From positions 1 through 64,000 of the forward strand of contig CAZYOQ010000005.1 in assembly GCA_964649145.1 (NCBI GenBank): 64,000 nucleotides of DNA, read 5' to 3'. The notes beneath the pieces are model-generated. The model was given only the letters and a program-made list of their open reading frames with translations. It had not been told where the DNA came from and did no database searches. Origin of the DNA: MGBC163016 sp964649145. Its GTDB lineage: Bacteria; Actinomycetota; Coriobacteriia; Coriobacteriales; Eggerthellaceae. The position numbers and the translations under genes were made by a program. Positions within the stretch are counted from its first letter, which is position 1. Each line of letters begins with the position of its first letter. This document shows, in pieces, positions 54,164 to 63,300 of the stretch.

Positions 54164-55282
54164 ATGGGCACAGGCGGCACTGACAATATCGTCGAAGAGC
54201 GCGACACTGAGCAAGGCAGAGTTCGCTATTCCTTTCGCACATATGTGATCGCAGGCTATGCGGTCGTTGCAGCGGCAACAGCTATATCGATCATTGCGAT
54301 CGTTGCAACGGTGTTCAATATGTACTTCGAAAACTATGTTGGAAACGAAGCGATGTCTAGGTTAGATATGGCGTTTCGCGATGAAACTTACCGGGCACTT
54401 ATCGTTGCAGGCATTGTAGCTACGCTTATCGCACTATGCTTCGGGTATTGGTTTTCTCGCATTCTTACCGCCCCAATCAACAAGATCTCGCGCACAGCCA
54501 AGGAAATATCCAAGGGTAATTTGGCTGCTAGAACAGGCATTACCGGCAATAACGAAATTGCGCGCCTAGGCGAGACTTTCGACAACATGGCAGCATCTAT
54601 AGAACGTGATAGCGACCACGAAAGACGCCTTACTTCAGATGTCGCGCACGAGTTGCGCACCCCTTTGATGGCTATACAAGCAACTGTCGAGGCAATGATC
54701 GACGGCGTCTACAATCGCGACGACAAACACTTGCAGCTTGTCGACGACGAAGTCAAGCGTCTGTCGCGTATGGTGGATGCGCTTCTGAAGCTGTCTAGGT
54801 TAGAGAATCGCTCGAAGCCCATGAAGCTTGTGTCGAACGATTTAGGAGAACTTGCCGCACAGGTGGTGGCAACACATGAGGCTTTGGTAATTGATTCTGG
54901 ATGCGTCATCGACCTTCACGATCAGGGAAGCGTTTTCGCATTATGCGACAAGGATATGATTCGCCAAGCTCTTGCTAACTTGATTTCGAATGCGATTCGA
55001 TACAACGAGCCCGGGGGGCGCATTGATATCTATGTTCGTAAATCTGGCGAATGGGCTGAAATCGCTGTACAAGACACAGGTATAGGACTTGACAGCGAAG
55101 AGGCAAAGATGGTTTTCGAGCGCTTTTGGCGAGCCGATGTTGGCAGGGGACGCAAAAACGGTGGCCTTGGCATAGGGCTTTCGGTGGTACGTGAGATAGT
55201 TTCTCAGTGCAATGGCCAGATTTCTGTTGAGGGTGAAAAAGGCGTAGGATCTACGTTCACAATCAAGCTACCTGTTGCATAA
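54164..55282 (+). CDS. PhoR-type sensor histidine kinase
   Basis: 372 residues. Two membrane segments (about 27-52 and 75-98) with a very short outside loop, a HAMP domain (about 98-150), HisKA with His162 in DVAHELRTPLMAI, and an ATPase with NLISNAIRYNEP, DTGIGLD and GGLGIGLSVVREI. The short extracellular loop suggests sensing of membrane state or a partner protein rather than a soluble ligand. It is the cognate kinase of the preceding PhoB-like regulator. Confidence 0.93.
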   Translation: MGTGGTDNIVEERDTEQGRVRYSFRTYVIAGYAVVAAATAISIIAIVATVFNMYFENYVGNEAMSRLDMAFRDETYRALIVAGIVATLIALCFGYWFSRILTAPINKISRTAKEISKGNLAARTGITGNNEIARLGETFDNMAASIERDSDHERRLTSDVAHELRTPLMAIQATVEAMIDGVYNRDDKHLQLVDDEVKRLSRMVDALLKLSRLENRSKPMKLVSNDLGELAAQVVATHEALVIDSGCVIDLHDQGSVFALCDKDMIRQALANLISNAIRYNEPGGRIDIYVRKSGEWAEIAVQDTGIGLDSEEAKMVFERFWRADVGRGRKNGGLGIGLSVVREIVSQCNGQISVEGEKGVGSTFTIKLPVA

Positions 55283-55471
55283 AGGTGCAAGTAAAAATCT
55301 TATTTCAGGATTATCTGAATTGATGGGACATGGATTAGAGCGCTCGTAGATGCCATGTGGCAAGACGAAACTTTTCCCCATCATATTTTCGAATTGCAAA
55401 AATGCATAGCGTATTATTATTCATCTTGAAGATAACAAATTGAAATTTCGGTGAACGGTACCAATAAGCAT

Positions 55472-55477
55472 TATAAT
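55472..55477 (+). promoter_or_regulatory. Likely -10 box of the LytTR regulator gene
   Basis: TATAAT 41 bp before the ATG at 55519, with no good -35 at the usual distance. The 55283-55518 gap shows no gene. Confidence 0.4.
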
Positions 55478-55518
55478 AGGACGGGTTTCAGCTTTATGAA
55501 ATAGAAGGGTTAACTTAA

Positions 55519-56232
55519 ATGTTGAAAGCAATGATTGTCGACGATGAGGCTCCTGCACGTTCAGAACTTGCTTATCTGTTAGGAGAAGTTGGCGGAGTAG
55601 AGGTTGTGACCGATGCAGCAGGGGTTCGGGAGGCCATCGAAAAACTCAAGAAATATCCTGTCGACGTCATCTTTTTAGATATCAATATGCCCGAGGCTAC
55701 GGGCTTGCAATTTGCTGAGGCTCTAAAACACCTGAAATTCCCGCCACTTGTGGTCTTCGTTACTGCTTATAGCGAATATGCAGCAGACGCCTTCGAAGTT
55801 AACGCTATCGATTATCTTCAGAAGCCTGTCGAAACTGAGCGCCTTGCGAAAGCTGTCCAGCGCGTGCACGATCAGGTTGCGCTGCAGGCGCAGGCTCAGC
55901 GCAACGAGAGAATCTCTGTGGAAAAGGGCGGCAAGAAGATCCTTATCGGAATCGATACGATTCGCTTTGTGAAGGCTCGCGACGATTATGCATATCTGCA
56001 AACAGACACCGATCGCTACTTTTCAACTGTAAGCTTAGCCCAGCTCGAGAAACGTCTTGAAGGTCATGGCTTCTTCCGAGTACATCGCGCTTATTTGGTC
56101 AATCTTTCGATGGTTGAGGAAGTCGAATCCATCAAGGGAGGCACGCTGTCACTAACCCTTACTGGCGTGGAAGAGAAGATTCCCGTTAGCCGCCGTCGCG
56201 TGGCGAGCTTGAAAAAGGCTTTGGGGCTCTAG
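55519..56232 (+). CDS. LytTR family response regulator
   Basis: 237 residues. Receiver with MIVDDEAPARSELAYLL, Asp54 in VIFLDINMPEATG and QKPV; then a LytTR DNA-binding domain (about 135-235) with DYAYLQTDTDRYFS, FFRVHRAYLVNL and PVSRRRVASLKKAL. LytTR proteins bind direct repeats and regulate envelope, virulence or bacteriocin genes. Its natural kinase partner is the LytS-like protein about 4.3 kb upstream. No adjacent kinase is on this side. Confidence 0.93.
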   Translation: MLKAMIVDDEAPARSELAYLLGEVGGVEVVTDAAGVREAIEKLKKYPVDVIFLDINMPEATGLQFAEALKHLKFPPLVVFVTAYSEYAADAFEVNAIDYLQKPVETERLAKAVQRVHDQVALQAQAQRNERISVEKGGKKILIGIDTIRFVKARDDYAYLQTDTDRYFSTVSLAQLEKRLEGHGFFRVHRAYLVNLSMVEEVESIKGGTLSLTLTGVEEKIPVSRRRVASLKKALGL

Positions 56233-56328
56233 CTTTTAGTAAGGGGCATTCGCTTCCCCTGCCCTGAAAACACCTGCAATACAAATCCCGCTTTTTGAAA
56301 GTCAATGTTATACTTGCATGGTCTTTTT

Positions 56329-56413
56329 GCCCGGGTGGTGGAATGGCAGACACGTCGGTCTCAAAAACCGATGCTCTCTGAGCGTGCGGGTTCGACTCCC
56401 GCCCCGGGCACCA
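56329..56413 (+). tRNA. tRNA-Leu (CAA)
   Basis: 85 bases including CCA, with acceptor GCCCGGG/CCCGGGC and a long variable arm (class II). The anticodon loop CTCAAAA gives anticodon CAA at 56362-56364. Confidence 0.95.
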
Positions 56414-56502
56414 TATCTATGTATCAGGCTCATCTGTCAAAGCCGGCGTGATTTGCTTCATTCGAAACTCCATAAAATCTACATAATTCGTAAAAAAACT
56501 TC

Positions 56503-56531
56503 TTGACACTGGCTAAAGTCTAAGCTAGCTT
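56503..56531 (+). promoter_or_regulatory. Possible promoter of rpoBC
   Basis: Consensus TTGACA at 56503-56508; 17 bp later comes TAGCTT, a poor -10. It lies 172 bp before rpoB and after tRNA-Leu. The rest of 56414-56702 shows no gene. Confidence 0.4.
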
Positions 56532-56702
56532 AAACCATCACGCGCTTTTTTCAGAACAAGGCAATTTCTGTGTTGTTTTTGGAAAAAATACAGCGTGAAT
56601 AAACATATATAAGCAAGGGGAAAAGTCGGATCAGGGCACCCCGCGCAAAAGGGAAAGCTTTTCGCTTACCAAACAAGTAAAGGTAAAAGGAGGAAGGGCT
56701 TC

Positions 56703-59700
56703 GTGGCTAAGGCTAAGACAGAAAAGAAGCCGGCGAGCGACCTATATCGCGAACGCCGAAGCTTCGCAAAGATTCCTGACGTCATGGACCTGCCGAACCT
56801 TATCGGCATCCAGACGGAGAACTTCGAATGGTTTAAGACTGAGGGCATCGCGCAAGCATTCCGCGACATTGGTCCTATAGAGTCGAATACGAAAGACTTG
56901 GTACTGGAGTATGTGAGCCACTACTTCGAAGACCCGCTTTTTACGATTGACGAGTGCAAGGAAAAGGACGTGACCTACGAGGCCAAGCTTAATGTGGTCT
57001 TCAAGTTTACGAACCGAAACACTGGAGTGCAGAAGGAAACCACGGTCTTCCTTGGCGACCACCCGATCATGACTCCGCGTGGCACGTTTATTATCAACGG
57101 CACAGAACGTGTTGTTGTTTCTCAGCTTGTTCGTTCGCCAGGCGTTTACTTTGGTCAAGACCGCGATAAGACTTCCGATCGCATCATATATAACGCAAAA
57201 GTTATTCCAAGCCGTGGTGCATGGCTTGAATTTGAGACTGACAAGCGCGATCTGCTTTCTGTACGTATCGACCGCAAGCGCAAGCAGCCAGCCACGCTGC
57301 TTGTTCGTGCACTTAATCTAGCGGAAACCAACGAAGAGATTATCGAGCTTCTGGGCGACTCCGATATGGTTCATCGCACGCTAGAGCGCGACCCTGCCAC
57401 CACGCGCGAGGAAAGCCTAATTGAGCTTTACAAGCGCTTCCGTCCCGGCGAGCCGCCAACAATAGATTCTGCCCGCACGCTTCTCGATGGCCTTTTCTTC
57501 AACCCGCAACGCTACGACCTAGCGAAGGTCGGTCGCTATAAGATAGGCAAAAAGCTGGGCGTAGATCCTGCCTCCAAAGATTCCTCAACACTTACTAATG
57601 AAGACATCATTCGCACGATGCGCTACATCATCAATTTGCATGACGGGGTTGAGGGCTATCGCACCGACGATATTGACCATTTCGGAAACCGTCGTATACG
57701 TACGGTTGGTGAGCTCGTGCAGAACCAGTTCCGCATTGGTCTTTCGCGCATGGAACGCGTAGTTCGCGAGCGTATGTCGCTTCAAGAGACCGACGATATC
57801 AACCCTAATGACCTCATCAACATCCGCCCGATTACGGCAGCGGTCAAGGAATTCTACGGAAGCTCCCAGCTTTCGCAGTTCATGGATCAGTCAAACCCAG
57901 CGGCAGGCATCACACACAAACGCCGTCTTTCCGCGCTTGGTCCTGGCGGCCTTTCCCGCGAGCGTGCAGGCTTTGAAGTTCGTGACGTTCATACCTCGCA
58001 TTATGGGCGCATGTGCCCAATCGAAACTCCTGAAGGTCCTAACATTGGTTTGATTGGCTCTCTTGCAAGTTATGCCCGTGTTAACGAGTTTGGCTTCATC
58101 GAAAGCCCTTATAGGCGAGTAGTAGATGGCAAGGTTACAGACGAAGTTGATTACCTCACGGCAGACGAAGAAGAAAACTACATCATCGCGCAGGCAAACG
58201 ATATGTTTGACCCAAAGACCCGCGAGTTCGGCGAATATGACAAAGACGGCAAGTGGGTTCCTGCAGCCCGTGTTCTGTGCCGTACGAAAAACGCCAAAGG
58301 CGAGTTTGGCGAACCAGACGAGGTTGACCCCATGCTCGTTAATTACATGGACGTTTCTCCGCGTCAGATGACATCGGTAGCTACCTCGCTAATTCCATTC
58401 CTTGAACACGACGACGCAAATCGCGCACTCATGGGTTCTAACATGCAGCGCCAGGCAGTGCCGCTTTTGCGTCCCGAAGCGCCGCTTGTAGGTACTGGCA
58501 TCGAGCATCGCATTGCGGTTGACTCAGGCGAGATGCTTATCGCTCAGCATTCCGGTTCTGTTGACTACGTCGACGGTGAGACGATCATTATCTTAAACGA
58601 CGACGGCGAATACGATGAATACCTCATTCCTAAGTTCCAACGTTCAAACCAGTCTGGAGCCATCAATCACCGCCCGCTAGTTCGCCAAGGTGACCGCGTC
58701 GAGGTAGGCGATGTGTTAGCTGATGGTCCTAGCTGCGATCATGGCGAGCTTGCCCTGGGCGCGAACCTAATGATCGCCTACATGCCTTGGGAAGGCTACA
58801 ACTACGAGGACGCTATTATCGTTTCCGAGCGAGTGGTTTCAGAGGACTTGCTTACCAGCATCCATATTGCCGAGTATGAAGTTGATGCGCGTTCGATCAA
58901 GCTTGGCGACGAGGAAATCACCCGTGAGATCCCCAATGTTTCAGAAGATATGATCACCGATCTTGATGAGGACGGCATCATTCGCATTGGCGCAGAGGTT
59001 TTCCCTGGAGACATTCTGGTTGGCAAGGTCACTCCGAAGGGCGAAAGCGAGCCGTCTTCAGAAGAGCGCCTGCTTCGAGCTATCTTCGGCGCTAAAGCAC
59101 ACGAAGTTCGCGATACTTCACTTCGAGTGCCACACGGCGCTGGCGGTCGCGTTATTGGTGTTCTTCGCTTTAGCTCTGAGGCGGGAGACAAACTTCCTCC
59201 GCAGGTAAACGAGCTCGTACGTGTTTATGTGGCGCAAAAGCGCAAGGTACAGCAAGGCGACAAGCTTTCCGGTCGCCACGGCAACAAAGGCGTCATCTCG
59301 CGCGTTCTTCCTGTAGAAGACATGCCGTATTTGGCAGATGGTACCCCAATTGATGTCATCTTGAATCCTTTGGGCGTGCCTTCGCGTATGAACGTTGGGC
59401 AGCTGCTTGAAAACCACCTGGGCTGGGCCGCGAAATGGGGATGGTCAGAAGACGACCCTGACGAAGTGGTCGAAGGCCCTGTCTATGTTTCCACACCTGT
59501 TTTCGACGGCGCAACCGAAGAAGAGATCTCGGATGCGATTATCAAGGCAAACCGCAACCTGATCAACAAAAACCATGCCAAGTTTGGCGATAAGGCTCGC
59601 GACGAATTCGTCCCGCAGCTTACCCCAACTGGTAAAACTTGGCTCTACGATGGTCGCACAGGCGAGAAGTTCCGCGAACCTATCACCGTGGGAGCTACAT

Positions 59701-60386
59701 ACATCCTAAAGCTAGGCCATATGGTCGACGACAAGATTCATGCTCGTTCAACTGGTCCTTACAGCTTGATTACCCAGCAACCTCTTGGTGGCAAGGCGCA
59801 ATTCGGCGGGCAGCGCTTCGGCGAGATGGAGGTTTGGGCACTTTACGCTTATGGTGCCTCGAACGTCCTGCAAGAAATTTTGACCGTGAAATCAGACGAT
59901 ACCGCTGGGCGCGTGAAAAGCTACGAGGCTATCGTCAAGGGTGAAAACATCCCGGCTGCAGAAGTGCCTGAGTCCTTCAAGGTTTTGGTGAAAGAGATGA
60001 AATCGCTTTGCCTAAACGTAGAACTCGAAGGCGATCATGGTCGCGTGGATGCCAACCTTGATATAGACGAGGGTGACGAAGACCGTGCGGTTTATGAGAC
60101 GTTTGGTTCAGACGACAGCGATGGCAATGACCAACGTGCAGAAGAAATTGATGATATCGCTGCTGAATTAAGCGAGCTTCTTTCCGGAATTGATGTGGAT
60201 GATGTTGACGGGGACGAAGCAGCAGGTTCTTTAGATAGCGCGATAGCAAATATTGCCAATTCCGCTGATGGCGATAGAGCCTCATCGCCTATAGCAGATG
60301 AAACTGTAAATAGGGCGACATTTAATGATAATAGCCAAGCACTAGATGACCTGGCAGACCTGCTTGGCCAGGGAGAGGAGGAATAA
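56703..60386 (+). CDS. rpoB: DNA-directed RNA polymerase beta subunit
   Basis: Main catalytic-channel subunit of RNA polymerase. The start is GTG after AAAAGGAGG. The rifampicin pocket (from residue 387) reads SSQLSQFMDQ then SNPAAG and THKRRLSALGPGGLS: the key His (E. coli 526) and Ser (531) are kept, while 518, 521 and 522 differ from E. coli. Nucleotide-channel motifs such as GRHGNKGVIS are intact, as is MPWEGYNYEDAI. Conservation ends near residue 1110; the last ~115 residues form an acidic Asp/Ser/Ala-rich tail. rpoC follows one base later. 1227 residues. Confidence 0.97.
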   Translation: MAKAKTEKKPASDLYRERRSFAKIPDVMDLPNLIGIQTENFEWFKTEGIAQAFRDIGPIESNTKDLVLEYVSHYFEDPLFTIDECKEKDVTYEAKLNVVFKFTNRNTGVQKETTVFLGDHPIMTPRGTFIINGTERVVVSQLVRSPGVYFGQDRDKTSDRIIYNAKVIPSRGAWLEFETDKRDLLSVRIDRKRKQPATLLVRALNLAETNEEIIELLGDSDMVHRTLERDPATTREESLIELYKRFRPGEPPTIDSARTLLDGLFFNPQRYDLAKVGRYKIGKKLGVDPASKDSSTLTNEDIIRTMRYIINLHDGVEGYRTDDIDHFGNRRIRTVGELVQNQFRIGLSRMERVVRERMSLQETDDINPNDLINIRPITAAVKEFYGSSQLSQFMDQSNPAAGITHKRRLSALGPGGLSRERAGFEVRDVHTSHYGRMCPIETPEGPNIGLIGSLASYARVNEFGFIESPYRRVVDGKVTDEVDYLTADEEENYIIAQANDMFDPKTREFGEYDKDGKWVPAARVLCRTKNAKGEFGEPDEVDPMLVNYMDVSPRQMTSVATSLIPFLEHDDANRALMGSNMQRQAVPLLRPEAPLVGTGIEHRIAVDSGEMLIAQHSGSVDYVDGETIIILNDDGEYDEYLIPKFQRSNQSGAINHRPLVRQGDRVEVGDVLADGPSCDHGELALGANLMIAYMPWEGYNYEDAIIVSERVVSEDLLTSIHIAEYEVDARSIKLGDEEITREIPNVSEDMITDLDEDGIIRIGAEVFPGDILVGKVTPKGESEPSSEERLLRAIFGAKAHEVRDTSLRVPHGAGGRVIGVLRFSSEAGDKLPPQVNELVRVYVAQKRKVQQGDKLSGRHGNKGVISRVLPVEDMPYLADGTPIDVILNPLGVPSRMNVGQLLENHLGWAAKWGWSEDDPDEVVEGPVYVSTPVFDGATEEEISDAIIKANRNLINKNHAKFGDKARDEFVPQLTPTGKTWLYDGRTGEKFREPITVGATYILKLGHMVDDKIHARSTGPYSLITQQPLGGKAQFGGQRFGEMEVWALYAYGASNVLQEILTVKSDDTAGRVKSYEAIVKGENIPAAEVPESFKVLVKEMKSLCLNVELEGDHGRVDANLDIDEGDEDRAVYETFGSDDSDGNDQRAEEIDDIAAELSELLSGIDVDDVDGDEAAGSLDSAIANIANSADGDRASSPIADETVNRATFNDNSQALDDLADLLGQGEEE

Positions 60387-60387
60387 A

Positions 60388-63300
60388 ATGGCAAATTCCG
60401 CAAATGCAGAATTCGACGTTCGTAACTTCGACGCCATCCGCATCTCCTTGGCAAGTGCCGAGGACATTCGCAGTTGGTCTCGCGGCGAGGTTAAGAAGCC
60501 TGAGACCATCAACTATCGTACGCTCAAGCCTGAAAAAGACGGTTTGTATTGCGAGAAGATTTTCGGGCCAACGAAGGACTGGGAATGCGCGTGCGGCAAG
60601 TACAAGCGTATTCGTTTCAAGGGCATTGTTTGCGAGCGCTGTGGCGTGGAAGTTACGCGCAGCAAGGTTCGTCGCGAGCGTATGGGTCATATCGAACTGG
60701 CCGCTCCGGTGTCCCATATTTGGTACTTTAAAGGAAGTCCATCCCGCTTGGGATACCTGCTTGATATCCCGCCTAAGGACCTTGAGAAGGTTCTATACTT
60801 CGCTAGCTCAATTATTACTAGCGTTGATAGTGAGGCGCGCGACGAAGACGCAGAAGAACTTCGCGATGAACTTACAGCAGATCTAGCCGAACTTGATGCT
60901 GAGCGTGACCGTCTTATTGCGGCTACTCGCGCGATGTCGTCAGAATACATTCCAGAAGAAGACGACATGCTGGACGAGGAAGACCTCGAAGACCGCTTGA
61001 CGCCTGAAGAGGTAGAGGCCGAGATCGCTGATCTTTATGAAGAGTTCAACGAGCGTAAAGCCCTTCGTGCCGATGCTCTTGATGCGTTTATGCGTATCGA
61101 GCCCAAACAGCTCATTTCTGACGAAGCTCTTTATCGCGAGATGCGCGCCAACTACCGTGATTACTTCACGGGTGGAATGGGCGCTGAAGCGGTTCGCGAC
61201 CTTCTTGATGCAATCGACCTTGAGGCTACTGCAGAAGAGCTTCGCGAGATAATCTCGACTGGCAAGGGGCAGAAACGCACAAAGGCTATAAAGAGGCTTA
61301 AGGTAGTTGACGCATTTCTGAAGTCCGACAATAAACCGTCCGACATGATTTTAGATGTGATCCCGGTGCTTCCTCCCGATTTGCGCCCGATGGTTCAGCT
61401 GGATGGTGGTCGTTTCGCCACATCAGATTTGAACGACTTGTATAGGCGCGTGATCAATCGCAACAAGCGTCTGAAGCGCCTGCTTGACCTTGGCGCTCCC
61501 GAGATCATCGTTAACAACGAAAAGCGCATGCTGCAAGAGGCTGTTGACTCGCTGTTTGACAACGGCCGCCGTGGTCGCGCGGTTACAGGCCCTGGCAACC
61601 GTCCGCTGAAGTCACTTGCCGACATGCTGAAGGGCAAGCAAGGCCGCTTCCGTCAAAACCTTTTAGGCAAACGTGTAGACTATTCTGGCCGTTCGGTAAT
61701 CGTAGTTGGCCCTCAGCTGAAACTTCACCAGTGTGGCCTGCCAAGCCAGATGGCACTCGAGCTGTTCAAGCCATTCGTTATGAAACGATTGGTAGAGCTT
61801 GAATATGCTGTGAATATCAAAGCGGCTAAGCGAGCGGTAGACCGTGGCGCGAACCGTGTTTGGGACGTGCTAGAAGAGGTTATTGCCGACCATCCGGTTT
61901 TGCTGAATCGTGCTCCTACTTTGCACCGCTTGGGCATTCAGGCCTTCGAGCCGGTACTTGTAGAAGGCAAGGCAATTCGTTTGCACCCACTTGTTTGCAC
62001 TGCTTTCAATGCTGACTTCGATGGCGACCAAATGGCTGTTCACGTCCCGCTTTCTGCGCCTGCTCAGGCCGAGGCTCGCGTGCTGATGCTTTCTACCAAC
62101 AACATAAAGTCGCCTGCTCACGGCCGCCCGCTAACTGTGCCTACGCAGGACATGATTATTGGCTTGTATTACTTGACTGCCATGCGCGATGGTTTCCCGG
62201 GAGAGGGACGCATTTTCGCCGATATCGACGATGCGCTGACCGCCTATGAGGCCAGAGCCGATCTTGACCTGCAAGCCAAGATCGAGGTGCGCCTGCGCGT
62301 GCCTTGCAAGGTAGCCACGGCTTTCGAGCAATATGAGGAACATCTTGCAGGCGATCGTATCGTGACGACGGCTGGGCGCATTATCTTTAACGAAGTGCTT
62401 CCTTCAGACTTCCCGTTCTTGAACTACGAAATGAACAAGAAGGAAATTTCGCGCCTGGTCGAGAAGGTATGCAACACATACGAACTTTCAGAACTGCCAA
62501 GCATTTTGGACGGACTTAAGGACGCAGGCTTCCATTACGCAACACGTGCAGGTGTAACTGTTAGCGTTTACGACGCCACTATTCCGCCGAACAAGGGCGA
62601 GATTTTGGCTGCAGCAGATGAAAAAGTTGCCGCTATTGATGAGGACTATGAGATGGGTCTCATGTCTGATGAAGAGCGCCATAAGCAGGTTGTTGACGTT
62701 TGGAACGAAGCCAATGAGGAAGTCGGCGATGCTATGGCCGATAACTTCGATCGCTTCAACCCCATCTATATGATGGCCTTCTCGGGCGCCCGCGGCAACA
62801 TCAAGCAGATTCGCCAGCTCGCTGGCATGCGTGGTTTGATGTCCGATCCGAAAGGCGAGATCATTGACCGCCCGATCAAGGCAAACTTCCGTGAGGGCTT
62901 AAGCGTGTTGGAATACTTTATTTCCACACATGGTGCTCGTAAGGGTTTGGCAGACACCGCTTTGCGTACCGCTGACTCGGGCTATCTAACTCGTCGTCTT
63001 GTGGACGTTGCGCAGGACGTTATCATTCGCGAGATTGATTGCGGTACAACTGAAGGCGTGCTCTACAACGTGCGCAACGATAAAGGCGACCTAGATGAGA
63101 ACCTGATTGGGCGTTGCGTTAATGAGCCTGTGGGTGATTCGAATGGCGAGGTACTCTTCGACACCGGCGACTACATTACTTGCATAGATGATCTACGCAA
63201 ACTTGATGCAGAAGGCATCGAGCAGGTGAATATCCGCACAATTATGACTTGCCATGCCGAACATGGTGTTTGCCAAAAGTGCTATGGCTGGGATCTGGCC

